A stretch of DNA of 42,088 bases from Paracoccus laeviglucosivorans (GTDB taxonomy: Bacteria; Pseudomonadota; Alphaproteobacteria; Rhodobacterales; Rhodobacteraceae): contig NZ_FXTK01000025.1 of assembly GCF_900182695.1 (NCBI RefSeq), positions 1 through 42,088 on the forward strand, written 5' to 3'. Within the stretch, counting starts at the first letter, position 1. Every line of letters begins with the position of its first letter. A program made the position numbers and the translations under genes. The notes beneath the pieces are model-generated. The model searched no databases. It saw only the letters and a program-made list of their open reading frames with translations, and had not been told where the DNA came from. Shown one piece after another: positions 16,485 to 25,127 of the stretch.

Positions 16485-17462
16485 ATGACGATCAACAGAC
16501 GCAATCTTATTCAGGCGACCGCCGCTTTTGGGGCCGCAGCCCTTGTCGGTCTGCCTCCGCTTGCCGTGCAGGCGCGGACCACCGACACCGTGCGGCTTGG
16601 CTGGGGCAGGGGCGGTCTGCCGCTGATCGCCAAGCAGCGCGGAGAGTTCGAAAAGCAACTGGCCGCGAAAGACATCAAGGTCGAATGGGTCGGCCCGTTC
16701 CCGAACCACGCGCCGTCCTTGCAGGCTGTGGTCGGCGGCAGCGCCGATTTCGGTTTCTGGGGCAGCACCACCCCCGCACTGGCGGCGATCCTTGCCGGAT
16801 CGAACTTGGTCTTTACGCAGTTCAACGTCTACAAACCGCGCTCGACCGCGATCATCGTCAAGAAAGACAGCGGTATCGACAGCGTGGCCGATCTCAGGGG
16901 CAAAAGCATCGCCGTCAACCGCTCGGGTCTGGGCGAGTTCTTGTTGATCGCCGCGCTGGAGAAGCATGGCCTGAGCCGCAGTGATGTGACGGTGGTTTAT
17001 CTGAACCCGCCGGACGCCGCCCCTGCCTTTGGTCAGGGCAAGGTCGATGCGTGGTCGATGTGGACCCCGGCGGTCGATATCGCCCGCGATCAGTTCGACG
17101 CCAAGGACATCTTCTTTGAAGGCACTGATCTGGATTTCCTGATCGACTATTCCAGCCTGGTCACCACCCGCGATTTCGCGACCGAGAATGCCGATCTGGT
17201 TCGCGCGACCATCGACGCCTATCGCACCGAGGGGCAGTGGATCAGCGAAAACCCCACCGAGGCCGAAACCATCGCGCAGGCCGAAGGGCAATATAGCGAC
17301 GCCGTGCGCGACCATCTGATCGGCTATAACCGCCAGAACATCTTCTATGAGGCGGATGACGCGGCCTTCCTGACCGAATTCCAGCGCGCCGCCGACTGGT
17401 TGTCCGAGCGGGAAATCCTGCCCGGCCGCATCAATGTCGCCGACCATGTCGTAAGGGTTTAA
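16485..17462 (+). CDS. Sulfonate-type ABC transporter substrate-binding protein, Tat-type signal
   Basis: SsuA-like binding protein of 325 residues. Its N-terminus TINRRNLIQATAAFGAAALVG carries an Arg-Arg twin-arginine motif before the hydrophobic stretch, with likely cleavage after VQA near residue 30, so folded export through Tat is predicted. Mature features include GRGGLPLIAKQRGEFEKQL, FPNHAPSLQAVVGGSADFGFWGSTTPALAAILAG and LRGKSIAVNRSGLGEFLLIAALEKHGL. GGAG lies six bases before the ATG. It sits between the importer and the monooxygenase genes. The companion system in the minus arm has an ordinary Sec signal instead. Confidence 0.94.
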   Translation: MTINRRNLIQATAAFGAAALVGLPPLAVQARTTDTVRLGWGRGGLPLIAKQRGEFEKQLAAKDIKVEWVGPFPNHAPSLQAVVGGSADFGFWGSTTPALAAILAGSNLVFTQFNVYKPRSTAIIVKKDSGIDSVADLRGKSIAVNRSGLGEFLLIAALEKHGLSRSDVTVVYLNPPDAAPAFGQGKVDAWSMWTPAVDIARDQFDAKDIFFEGTDLDFLIDYSSLVTTRDFATENADLVRATIDAYRTEGQWISENPTEAETIAQAEGQYSDAVRDHLIGYNRQNIFYEADDAAFLTEFQRAADWLSEREILPGRINVADHVVRV

Positions 17463-17465
17463 GCC

Positions 17466-18815
17466 ATGAACAGACCTGTCCGCCTTGGCGTCAATGTGCT
17501 GGCCTCGGGCCGCCACGATGCCGCATGGAAGACGCTGCCGGATGCGGCGACGCTTTCCACCGATATCGATGCCTTCATCCGTATCGCCAAGGTCGCGGAA
17601 CGCGGCCTGATCGACGCGCTGTTTCTGGCCGACGGCCCCGGCGGGCTGGTCGAGGAAAGCTTTACCCGGCCATGGCGCGCGCTGGACCCGGTGACGCTGC
17701 TTTCCGCGCTGTCGCAGCAGACCGACCATATCGGGCTTGTGGCAACCACCTCGACCATCTTCGGCCATCCCTATGTGGTGGCGCGGCAGATCGCCTCGCT
17801 GGATCATATCTCCAAGGGGCGGGCGGCTTGGAACATCATCACCAGCCAGACGCCGGTGGCGCTGGACGCCTATGGATTGGATAAGGGCTTCAGTCAGGAC
17901 GAACGCTATCAACGCGCCAAGGAATTCGCCCAGATCGTGACCGGCCTTTGGGATTCCGTGCCGCAGGATGCGGTGGTCGCCAGCGGCGATGTATTCGTCG
18001 ATGAAAGCCGCCTGCGTCCCATCGACGTGCAGGGCCAGCATTTCCGTGCGCGCGGCAGCCTGTCTGCAACCGTGCCGCCGCAGGGCCGCCCGGTCATCTT
18101 TCAGGCAGGCCAGTCCGAGGACAGCAAGGCATTCGGCGCGCGCTATGCCGATGCGCTGTTTACCGGACAGCGCACCATTCAGGGTGGCCAGAAATTCTTT
18201 GCCGACGTCAAGGCGCTGGCCCGCGCGAACGGGCGCGATCCGTCGCAATTGCTGGTCATGCCGGGCCTGTTCCCGATCCTTGGCAGCACCGAGGCCGAGG
18301 CACAGCAGCGCAAGGCCGATCTGGATGCCGGGCTGGACATCGCCTTCCTGCACGGCGAACTGGCGCGGCATTTCGGGCTGACGCCGGACGACATTCCGCT
18401 GGACCGCGTTCTGCCGTTCGATCTGATCGACCGGGCCGAGCCGAATGTGCCCATCGCCTCGCGATGGCCGCGGGCGCAGATCCTGTCCGAAGCGCGTCCG
18501 GCGAACTGGACCGCGCGGCAGGCGGCGCTGTCAAATATCATCGGCGGCCATCGCATGGTGGTCGGCACGCCCGAACAGGTGGCTGACGACATCCTGAACT
18601 GGATTGATGGGGATGCGGCAGACGGCTTCAACCTGAATATCGACGTGCAGACCTCGGGGCTTGAGGACATCGTGGATCACCTGATCCCGATCCTGCAAAA
18701 GCGCGGTCGTTTCCGCACCCGATACCAAGGCCGCACGCTGCGCGACCATCTGGGGCTGGACCAATATGTGGACCCGCGGGACGTGGCCACGCGCCGCACC
18801 GGAACCAAGGATTAA
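17466..18815 (+). CDS. NtaA/SnaA/DszA-family FMN-dependent monooxygenase
   Basis: Luciferase-like monooxygenase of 449 residues. Family stretches are IAKVAERGLIDALFLADGPGG, RPWRALDPVTLLSALSQQTDHIGLVATTSTIFGHPYVVARQIASLDHIS with KGRAAWNIITSQ, and GQSEDSKAFGARYADALFTGQ. Members act on nitrilotriacetate, dibenzothiophene sulfone, dimethyl sulfone and similar compounds, and need reduced flavin from a partner reductase. It starts 3 bases after the binding protein stop and is followed at once by a DszC/SfnB-like gene. That pairing resembles sulfone/sulfonate utilisation operons, so C-S bond cleavage is likely. The substrate is unknown. Confidence 0.94.
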   Translation: MNRPVRLGVNVLASGRHDAAWKTLPDAATLSTDIDAFIRIAKVAERGLIDALFLADGPGGLVEESFTRPWRALDPVTLLSALSQQTDHIGLVATTSTIFGHPYVVARQIASLDHISKGRAAWNIITSQTPVALDAYGLDKGFSQDERYQRAKEFAQIVTGLWDSVPQDAVVASGDVFVDESRLRPIDVQGQHFRARGSLSATVPPQGRPVIFQAGQSEDSKAFGARYADALFTGQRTIQGGQKFFADVKALARANGRDPSQLLVMPGLFPILGSTEAEAQQRKADLDAGLDIAFLHGELARHFGLTPDDIPLDRVLPFDLIDRAEPNVPIASRWPRAQILSEARPANWTARQAALSNIIGGHRMVVGTPEQVADDILNWIDGDAADGFNLNIDVQTSGLEDIVDHLIPILQKRGRFRTRYQGRTLRDHLGLDQYVDPRDVATRRTGTKD

Positions 18816-18818
18816 GCC

Positions 18819-20036
18819 ATGCGACACACGAATTTCGTCACTGGCGTCACAACGCCTGACTGGGCACCCGTCACGCGGCGACTTGGCTTTGACGCGCTGT
18901 TTCAGGAATTCGCTGATGGGGCTGCGGCGCGTGACGTCGCCCGTCGCCCGATTTTCGATGAAACCGCCGAATTGAAGCGGCGCGGCTTTGCCGCCGTGCG
19001 TCTGAACGGCGCGACACTGCCGGAGCTTTTCGCGCTGGCGCGCGATCTGGCGACGGCGGACCCGAATATCGCCCATGTCTTCCGCAACCACTTCTTTGCG
19101 GTCGAGCAGCATCTGAAAACCGAAAGCGACGGCTTTTCGCAGCACGTGCTGGCGCTGGCGCGTGACAATCGCATGTTTGGCGTGGCGTTTTCCGAACAGA
19201 CGTCCAGCGCCGCAGGCGGGCGCAGCCAGATCCCGGCGGCGACGCTGGAACCCGATGGTGACGGCTATCGCGTGTCAGGGACCAAGATCTATTCGACCGG
19301 CAATATCTATGCCGACCATCTGTTCGCGACCGCGATCGATCCGCAAGGCGCGGTGCGGCAGTTCTTCATCCCGACAAACGCCCCCGGCGTCGTGCTGGAG
19401 GATGACTGGGACGGTTTCGGACAAAAGCTGACGGGTTCGGGCAAAACGGTGTTTGACCGGGTGGTCATCCGCCCCGGCGACCTGTTCGAACTGCCGGTGG
19501 CCGATCCCGATGAACCCTATCTTTACCACTACACATTCCACCAGATTTACCTGACCACGGTGATTTCTGGCATTGTGAACCGGGTTCTGCTGGATGCGCT
19601 GAATCTGGTGCGCGGGCGCAGCCGCAACTATTATCACGCGCTGGCCGAACGCCCCGCAGATGAGCCCGAGCTGCAGACCGTGATCGGGCGCATCGCCGGT
19701 TACCGCGCAGCCATCATCGCCGTGACCGACCGCGCGATCGAGGCGCTGGACCTTGCCTGGCGCCACGCCGCGTCCCCGGATGCACAGCGCCTGTCGGTCG
19801 CGGCCAGCATCGCCGCAGCCGAGGCAAAGGTGGTGGTGGACGAAACCGCAGCGCAGCTTGCCAGTCTGCTGATCGACGTATCGTCGGGCAGCGGTGTTTC
19901 GGCCTCGCGCGCGCTGGACCGGCACTGGCGCAACATCAAGGTGATCGCCGCGCATAACCCCCGCATCTACAAAGAGCGGATCATCGGCGATCATTACCTG
20001 AACGGGGCTTTGCCCCCCACCGGAGCGTTTTTCTGA
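18819..20036 (+). CDS. DszC/SfnB-like flavin-dependent monooxygenase (acyl-CoA dehydrogenase fold)
   Basis: Acyl-CoA dehydrogenase-fold protein of 405 residues, of the branch that hydroxylates sulfur or nitrogen compounds with reduced flavin. Features are AVRLNGATLPELFALARDLATADPNIAHVFRNHFFAVE, GTKIYSTGNIYADHLFATA, GFGQKLTGSGKTVFDRVVI and NIKVIAAHNPRIYKERIIGDHYLNGALPP at the C-terminus. It has no acyl-CoA-dehydrogenase type YEGT segment, which argues against a beta-oxidation role. AAGGA is seven bases before the ATG, and 3 bases separate it from the NtaA-like gene. It may oxygenate the sulfur substrate before the NtaA-like enzyme cleaves it. Confidence 0.9.
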   Translation: MRHTNFVTGVTTPDWAPVTRRLGFDALFQEFADGAAARDVARRPIFDETAELKRRGFAAVRLNGATLPELFALARDLATADPNIAHVFRNHFFAVEQHLKTESDGFSQHVLALARDNRMFGVAFSEQTSSAAGGRSQIPAATLEPDGDGYRVSGTKIYSTGNIYADHLFATAIDPQGAVRQFFIPTNAPGVVLEDDWDGFGQKLTGSGKTVFDRVVIRPGDLFELPVADPDEPYLYHYTFHQIYLTTVISGIVNRVLLDALNLVRGRSRNYYHALAERPADEPELQTVIGRIAGYRAAIIAVTDRAIEALDLAWRHAASPDAQRLSVAASIAAAEAKVVVDETAAQLASLLIDVSSGSGVSASRALDRHWRNIKVIAAHNPRIYKERIIGDHYLNGALPPTGAFF

Positions 20037-20037
20037 G

Positions 20038-21582
20038 ATGACAAGAACGATGACACCTGCCGAATTGCGCGCCCATTGGACTTCTGGCCATGAAATCGCG
20101 CTGATTGACGTGCGCGAGGAAGGCCCCTTTGCCGCCGGACACCCGCTTTTCGCCCTGACCATCCCGGTCAGCGAAATCGAGGTCGGCCTGCCGCCGCTGG
20201 TGCCCCGCAAATCCACATCTGTCGTCGTCTATGACGACGGCGAAGGTTATGCGGAACGCGCCGTCCCCCGGATCAAGGCGCTGGGTTACAGCGATGTCGC
20301 CATTCTTGCAGGCGGGCTTTCCGCCTATGCCCGCGAGGGTGAGGTTTACATCGACGTCAACGTGCCCTCGAAAGCCTTTGGCGAGTTGGTCGAGTCGATC
20401 CGGCACACGCCTTCGTTGCCCGCCGAAGAGGTCAAGGCGATCATCGAAGGCCAGCAGGACGTGGTCGTTCTGGATGCCCGCCGATACGAGGAATACAACA
20501 CCATGAGCATTCCGCGCGGCCAGTCCGTGCCGGGGGGCGAACTGGTCTATCGCATCAACGACATCGCGCCGTCGCCCGACACGTTGGTCGTCGTGAATTG
20601 CGCAGGACGCACGCGCAGCATCATCGGCACGCAAAGCCTGATCAATGCCGGCATCCCGAACCGCGTGGTCGCATTGCGCAACGGCACCATCGGCTGGACG
20701 CTTGCGGGGCTGTCGGTGGAAACCAAGGCCAGCGCACGCGGCGGTGATCCCTCGGCTCAGGGCCGCGAAATTGCACAGACGAACGCGCGTCGCTGGGCCG
20801 ATCATGTGGGCGTGCCTATCGTCAGCGCGGCTGTCGTCGAAAACTGGCGCGTGCAACAGGACCGGACGCTTTACCTGCTGGATGTGCGCAGCCCTGACGA
20901 ATACGCCGCCGGTCATCCGCCAGGTTTCATCTCGGCGCCCGGCGGTCAGTTGGTGCAGGCGACGGATGAATGGCTGGGCGTTCGCGGCGCGCGCGTCGTG
21001 CTATTCGACGATGACGGCGTGCGGGCGCGCATGGCTGCAAGCTGGCTGCGGCAGATGGGCTGGGACGTTGCGGTGCTGGAAGATGCAGCCGGGCTTTCGC
21101 AAGTCGCGCCGCCCAAGGAATGGCAATTCGACGGCGACACGGTCGCGTCTGTAGACGGGGCGACGGTCGCGGATCTGGCGCGGCACGCGGTCTATGCCAA
21201 AGGCCATATCCCCGGCGCGTGGTTTGTGTCCGGGCCTGAACTGGCGCGCGACATCGCGGGTCTGCCGGGCGATGGCCCCATCGTGCTGACATCGCCGGAC
21301 GGACGAATTGCCGCAGCCAATCTTGCGGTTGCACGGGCCGCTACGGACCGTCCGGTGCACGTTCTTGCAGGTGGGACTGCTGCTTGGACAGAGGGGCTAT
21401 CCACCGAACTGCACGAGGCATCGCAGCCGATCGACGCTTACAAGCGGCCATATGAAGGCACGGATAACGCGCGCGAAAAGATGCAGGCCTATATCGACTG
21501 GGAACTGGGTCTGGTTGCGCAACTCGCCAATGATGGGGTGTCGCGGTTCCATGTCGTCAGAGCCTTGGTTGATCGGGAATGA
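20038..21582 (+). CDS. Four-domain rhodanese-like protein with one active-site cysteine
   Basis: A 514-residue soluble protein built of four rhodanese-like domains (about 8-105, 125-235, 260-365 and 370-465). Only the second has an active-site loop with cysteine: NCAGRTRS, Cys188. The equivalent loops are YDDGEGYAE (66-ish), FDDDGVRAR (about 320) and TSPDGRIAA (about 420), all without Cys. A C-terminal tail (YEGTDNAREKMQAYIDWE) follows. It starts 1 base after the previous stop with no strong Shine-Dalgarno, so translation is probably coupled. A role in transferring sulfane sulfur, or in handling sulfite or thiosulfate released by the monooxygenases, fits the operon; this is inference. Confidence 0.9.
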   Translation: MTRTMTPAELRAHWTSGHEIALIDVREEGPFAAGHPLFALTIPVSEIEVGLPPLVPRKSTSVVVYDDGEGYAERAVPRIKALGYSDVAILAGGLSAYAREGEVYIDVNVPSKAFGELVESIRHTPSLPAEEVKAIIEGQQDVVVLDARRYEEYNTMSIPRGQSVPGGELVYRINDIAPSPDTLVVVNCAGRTRSIIGTQSLINAGIPNRVVALRNGTIGWTLAGLSVETKASARGGDPSAQGREIAQTNARRWADHVGVPIVSAAVVENWRVQQDRTLYLLDVRSPDEYAAGHPPGFISAPGGQLVQATDEWLGVRGARVVLFDDDGVRARMAASWLRQMGWDVAVLEDAAGLSQVAPPKEWQFDGDTVASVDGATVADLARHAVYAKGHIPGAWFVSGPELARDIAGLPGDGPIVLTSPDGRIAAANLAVARAATDRPVHVLAGGTAAWTEGLSTELHEASQPIDAYKRPYEGTDNAREKMQAYIDWELGLVAQLANDGVSRFHVVRALVDRE

Positions 21583-21590
21583 TCGAACGA

Positions 21591-21628
21591 CCAGCGACGG
21601 TTGCACGCAAAGCGCAACCCGTCGCTGG
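21591..21628 (+). terminator. GC-rich stem-loop after the rhodanese gene
   Basis: CCAGCGACGGTTGC (21591-21604) pairs with GCAACCCGTCGCTGG (21614-21628) with one bulged C and a 9-base loop. It starts 9 bases after the rhodanese stop. No T-run follows directly, so it may act with the next hairpin. Confidence 0.65.
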
Positions 21629-21648
21629 GAACCGTATCCCAGCGCATC

Positions 21649-21685
21649 GAAAGAAAAATAACATAATTCGTGTTATCTTTCTTTC
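21649..21685. terminator. AT-rich hairpin between converging genes, probable bidirectional terminator
   Basis: Fifteen-base arms at 21649-21663 and 21671-21685 pair with one mismatch around the loop TAATTCG. Each strand reads an A-rich arm followed by a T-rich arm (TTATCTTTCTTTC). It lies between the end of the rhodanese gene and the convergent VOC gene and could stop transcription from both sides. Confidence 0.7.
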
Positions 21686-21715
21686 AGCACGTTAGATCCA
21701 CAAAGCGACCGGGCA

Positions 21716-22159
21716 TCAACCCTGCGGCGGTGCCCAGTCCTTACCCGGAACCGTATTGATCATCCACGGTATGCCGAAACGATCGATCAGCCCGCCGAAA
21801 CCGGGCGACCAGAAAGTCGCTTCGAACGGCATGGTCTGTTTGCCGCCATCGGACAGTGCGTCGAACCATCGCCGCGCCTCGGCGCTGTCTTCGGTGTGCA
21901 ATGTCACGTCGAAGCCGTTCTTGGGCCTGGCGATATTGGGCGCCCATTCTTCGTCCATATCTGCACCCATCAGCGCCTGATCCCCGACCTCAAGCCAGCA
22001 ATGCATCAGCCAGTCCTTGTATCGGTCGTCGCTGAGCATCCCCGGCGGTGCTTCTCCATAAGGGAACGCCGCCGTGATCTTGCCGCCCAGAACCTTGGCG
22101 TAAAATTCAAACGCCTCGCGGCACTGTCCCTGAAAACTGAGGCTGGTCACGATCTTCAT
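21716..22159 (-). CDS. PhnB-like VOC-superfamily protein
   Basis: A 147-residue protein of the PhnB/DUF1428-like glyoxalase (VOC) group. It begins MKIVTSLSFQGQCREAFEFYAKVLGGKI, then has FPYGEAPPGM, LMHCWLEVGDQALMGAD, VTLHTEDSAEARRWFDALSDGGKQTMPFEATFWSPGFGGLIDRFGIPWMIN. The function of this group is generally unknown. AGGAG lies six bases before the ATG at 22159; the open frame extends 23 codons further but lacks such a box. It looks like a single-gene unit, convergent with the organosulfur operon and separate from the importer that follows. Confidence 0.9.
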   Translation of the reverse strand: MKIVTSLSFQGQCREAFEFYAKVLGGKITAAFPYGEAPPGMLSDDRYKDWLMHCWLEVGDQALMGADMDEEWAPNIARPKNGFDVTLHTEDSAEARRWFDALSDGGKQTMPFEATFWSPGFGGLIDRFGIPWMINTVPGKDWAPPQG

Positions 22160-22261
22160 GGTTGTCTCCTGACATGAGTCGCTAAGAGTTCCGTGAGAGG
22201 TCTGACCGCAGTTTAGATGAACAGGCACAGGCTGCGTGGGGAAACTGGTGGCATGGGCGCA

Positions 22262-23317
22262 TTATCGCGCGACGATGCGGCAATCGCCCGAACGGAAAGA
22301 CAAACCGACGACCTGATCTGTTCCCAGATCAATGGGCGAATGGACCCGCACCTCGCCGCCCAGTGCCTGAACCAGATATTCTGTCACGGCGCCCAGATAT
22401 TGCGCCGACAGAACCCTGCCGGGCACCGAGATATTGTCCGAGGCAACGTGCTGCGGGTCCAGCAGCAGCGATTCAGGACGCAGCATCAGCTGGTGGGCGG
22501 TCCCCTCGGGGGAATGCAATGTGCCGGGCAATACCGTGCCATCCGGCGTGCGCCATGCGCCCGAGCCTTCGCGCACAACATCGACAAAGCTGGCCTTGCC
22601 CACGAAATCCGCCACAAACCTGTTCACTGGGGCGCGGTAGAGTTCCTGCGGCGTGCCGATCTGCTGGATCTGGCCCTTGTCCATGACGATCACGCGGTCG
22701 GACATCGACAGCGCCTCTTCCTGATCGTGGGTCACGTAAAGCGATGGCACGTTCAATTGCTTCTGGATGCGCCGGATTTCGGTCCGGGTCGATTCCCGCA
22801 ATTTCGCGTCCAGATTGGACAAAGGCTCGTCGAACAGCAGGATCGAGGGGCGGCCGACGATGGCGCGCGCCAACGCGACGCGCTGTTGCTGACCGCCCGA
22901 CAACTCGGACGGGTAACGGTCGCGCAGATGCGCCAGCTCCACCGCCGACAGCGCCCGGTCCACCTGTTCGGCAATGCGGGCCTTGGGCGCGTTGCGGGTG
23001 CGCAGGGGAAACGCGACATTCTCGGCCACGGTCATATGCGGCCAGATCGCATAGCTTTGGAACACCATGCCGATGTCGCGCCCGTGGCTGGGGACCGAAA
23101 TGCCACGCGCCGGATCGGACACCACCTTGTCGCCGATGCGGATCACGCCACCGCTGGATTCCTCAAGCCCCGCGATGCAGCGCAGCGTCGTGGTCTTGCC
23201 GCAACCGGACGGCCCCAGAAGCGAGATGAACTCACCCTCGTGCACATCAAAGGACACATCGGGCACGACGGTCAGCGCGCCGTAAGCCTTGCAAAGATTC
23301 TGGACTTGGATGCTCAT
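22262..23317 (-). CDS. FbpC/PotA-type ABC transporter ATP-binding protein
   Basis: ATPase of 351 residues with an N-terminal nucleotide-binding domain and a C-terminal TOBE-type domain. Motifs: Walker A GPSGCGKTT (35-43), Q-loop in GMVFQSYAIWPHMTV, signature LSGGQQQR, Walker B ILLFDEPLSNLD and H-loop YVTHDQEEA. The C-terminal part from about residue 240 (MLRPESLLL, YLGAVTEYLV, HSPIDLGTDQVVGLSF) is the usual regulatory OB-type fold. GAGG precedes the ATG, 12 bases after the permease stop. It powers the adjacent fused permease. The family covers ferric iron, polyamines, phosphonates and other ligands; context here points away from iron. Confidence 0.94.
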   Translation of the reverse strand: MSIQVQNLCKAYGALTVVPDVSFDVHEGEFISLLGPSGCGKTTTLRCIAGLEESSGGVIRIGDKVVSDPARGISVPSHGRDIGMVFQSYAIWPHMTVAENVAFPLRTRNAPKARIAEQVDRALSAVELAHLRDRYPSELSGGQQQRVALARAIVGRPSILLFDEPLSNLDAKLRESTRTEIRRIQKQLNVPSLYVTHDQEEALSMSDRVIVMDKGQIQQIGTPQELYRAPVNRFVADFVGKASFVDVVREGSGAWRTPDGTVLPGTLHSPEGTAHQLMLRPESLLLDPQHVASDNISVPGRVLSAQYLGAVTEYLVQALGGEVRVHSPIDLGTDQVVGLSFRSGDCRIVAR

Positions 23318-23329
23318 GCCAACCTCATG

Positions 23330-25060
23330 TCATTTGCGGCGCGCGGCCGGGTAAAGGGCGGTAATCAGCGCCATGGCGACAAAGATGATCAGCGTCGCGA
23401 TCACCGACAGCGCCGAGGCCAGCCCCCAGTTCGCCTGTTCGAAAAAGGCCCAGATCGAGATCGAGATCACTGCCGTCGCCCCGGTATAAAGCAGGATCGC
23501 AGACGAGATTTCGCGGAAAAAGGCCATGAACATCAGGAAATACGCGCCCTGAATCGAAGGCGCGACCAAAGGCAGCAGGATGCGCCGGACGCCCTGCGCC
23601 TTGGTTGCGCCGGACACCCACGCGGCTTCCTCAAGGCTTTTGTCGACCTGCACCATCTGGCCGCCGATCGTTTCGGTCGCATAAGGCAGGTAACGGGTGA
23701 CAAAGCTGACGATGATCAGCGTCAGCGTGCCGTAAAGCGGCAGCGGCAGATAGGCATAGGCCCAAAGCAGCCCCAGCCCCAGCACGATGCCGGGGACGCC
23801 AAAGGGCAGCGTCGCGATGAAATCCAGATAGCGCGAGCGCGTGGCCGTGGACCGCACGGTGAAATAGGATGTCAGCAGACCCAGCATGACCCCGAAGGCC
23901 GCACCCACGCCCGAGACGATCAGCGTATTGCTGAAGCTGCGCATGGTGGAACCTGACGAAAAGATCGCCGCGTAATGCTGGAACGTATAGGCCGCCTGCA
24001 TGGGGTTCGCGTTGAACCATTTGATCAGCGAGGTGTAGATCAGCATCAGCATCGGTGCGACCAGCCCCAGCGCGATAAAGCCGAAACAGAACAGCGTGGC
24101 CAGCCAGTGCCAGCGTCCCAGCCGGATCGGGTTCAAGCGGCTGGTCTTGCCCGTCACCGTGGTCAGACGGCCCGAATGCGTCACGCGCCGCTGCGCCCAT
24201 ATCGCGGCGCCGGTGATGACCGACAGCGCAATGCCGATGGCAGCGGCAAGCCCGTAATCGGTGGGCGAGAACCGCACCAGTAAGTAAAGCTGCGTCGCCA
24301 GCATGTTCACCTGCGCCGGGATACCTAGCAGCGCCGGGATGGCGAATTGCTCGATGGTGATGATAAAGGTCAGGATGAAGCTCGACAGCAGCGAAAAGCT
24401 CAGCAGCGGCAGCGTCACCTTGAACAGCACCCGGCGCGGCGGTGCGCCTGCGACGCGGGCAGCTTCTTCATAGATGCCATCCATACCCATGATCGGGCCG
24501 CGCATCGTCAGATAGACGAATGGCACCTGATGCAGCACCATGACAAAGACGATGCCCGCCAGCGAATAGACGTCGATGCGCAGCCATTCCAGGCCCAGCC
24601 AGGTGCCCAGCACGACGTTCCAGATCCCACCCGGCGCGCCGATGATGATCCATGCCATCGCAAGGATGAAGGACGGGAAATAGAATGCCAGCCCCACCAT
24701 CATCGTCACCGCCTTGCCATATCGGAAATCGGTGCGATGCACGATCAGCGTGATGATCGTCCCGATCACGATACACAGGGCCGAGGTCAGCAACCCCACC
24801 GCCAGCGTGATCCCCATGGTCCGCACGACGCCCGGTGAAAACAGCGCCCAGTAATTGCGCAGCGTCCATTCCCCCGGAGCGCCCGGCGCGGCAGTGCGAA
24901 AGCTGCCATAGACCAGCGCCAGAATTGGCGTCAGCACCATCAGCGTGACGATCACCGTGGTCGCAAGCCGAAGATAGCGGAACTCGTCGCGCTTTCGGGC
25001 CAGCGCTGTTGCTGCCTTGCTGCCGGACATGACCCCCGGCTGTGTCGTCGTGTCGGACAT
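23330..25060 (-). CDS. FbpB-type fused ABC permease
   Basis: Permease of 576 residues with two homologous transmembrane halves of about six spans each. Each half has its coupling loop: EEAARVAGAPPRRVLFKVTLPLL in the first half and EEAAWVSGATKAQGVRRILLPLV in the second. One chain therefore makes the complete pore. GGAGGGG lies seven bases before the ATG. A 67-base gap with a stem-loop separates it from the binding protein gene upstream. Homologues are usually annotated as iron(III) permeases. The pathway genes next door suggest an organic anion instead. Confidence 0.94.
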   Translation of the reverse strand: MSDTTTQPGVMSGSKAATALARKRDEFRYLRLATTVIVTLMVLTPILALVYGSFRTAAPGAPGEWTLRNYWALFSPGVVRTMGITLAVGLLTSALCIVIGTIITLIVHRTDFRYGKAVTMMVGLAFYFPSFILAMAWIIIGAPGGIWNVVLGTWLGLEWLRIDVYSLAGIVFVMVLHQVPFVYLTMRGPIMGMDGIYEEAARVAGAPPRRVLFKVTLPLLSFSLLSSFILTFIITIEQFAIPALLGIPAQVNMLATQLYLLVRFSPTDYGLAAAIGIALSVITGAAIWAQRRVTHSGRLTTVTGKTSRLNPIRLGRWHWLATLFCFGFIALGLVAPMLMLIYTSLIKWFNANPMQAAYTFQHYAAIFSSGSTMRSFSNTLIVSGVGAAFGVMLGLLTSYFTVRSTATRSRYLDFIATLPFGVPGIVLGLGLLWAYAYLPLPLYGTLTLIIVSFVTRYLPYATETIGGQMVQVDKSLEEAAWVSGATKAQGVRRILLPLVAPSIQGAYFLMFMAFFREISSAILLYTGATAVISISIWAFFEQANWGLASALSVIATLIIFVAMALITALYPAARRK

Positions 25061-25080
25061 GTCTTATCCCCTCCCCTTTC

Positions 25081-25108
25081 GGATCGGGTCGCCTTTGCGG
25101 CGATCCCG
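25081..25108 (-). repeat. Intercistronic stem-loop between binding protein and permease genes
   Basis: GGATCGGGTCGCC, a short TTTG loop, then CGGCGATCCC can fold into a GC-rich hairpin with small irregularities (GGATCG at 25081-25086 and CGATCC at 25101-25106 are exact inverse copies). Such hairpins often protect the binding protein message and lower expression of the permease. It lacks a T-run and is unlikely to be a full terminator. Confidence 0.45.
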
Positions 25109-25127
25109 TTGGCGTCTGGTCAGACGG

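Noticed and set aside
16098..18371. A 757-codon minus-strand open frame
   Set aside because: Antisense to the ATPase, binding protein and NtaA-like genes, with low-complexity composition and no family features.
22217..23956. A 579-codon plus-strand open frame
   Set aside because: Antisense to the FbpC-type ATPase and FbpB-type permease. The translation ends in an Arg/Asp/Gln-rich tract typical of antisense frames over membrane protein genes.
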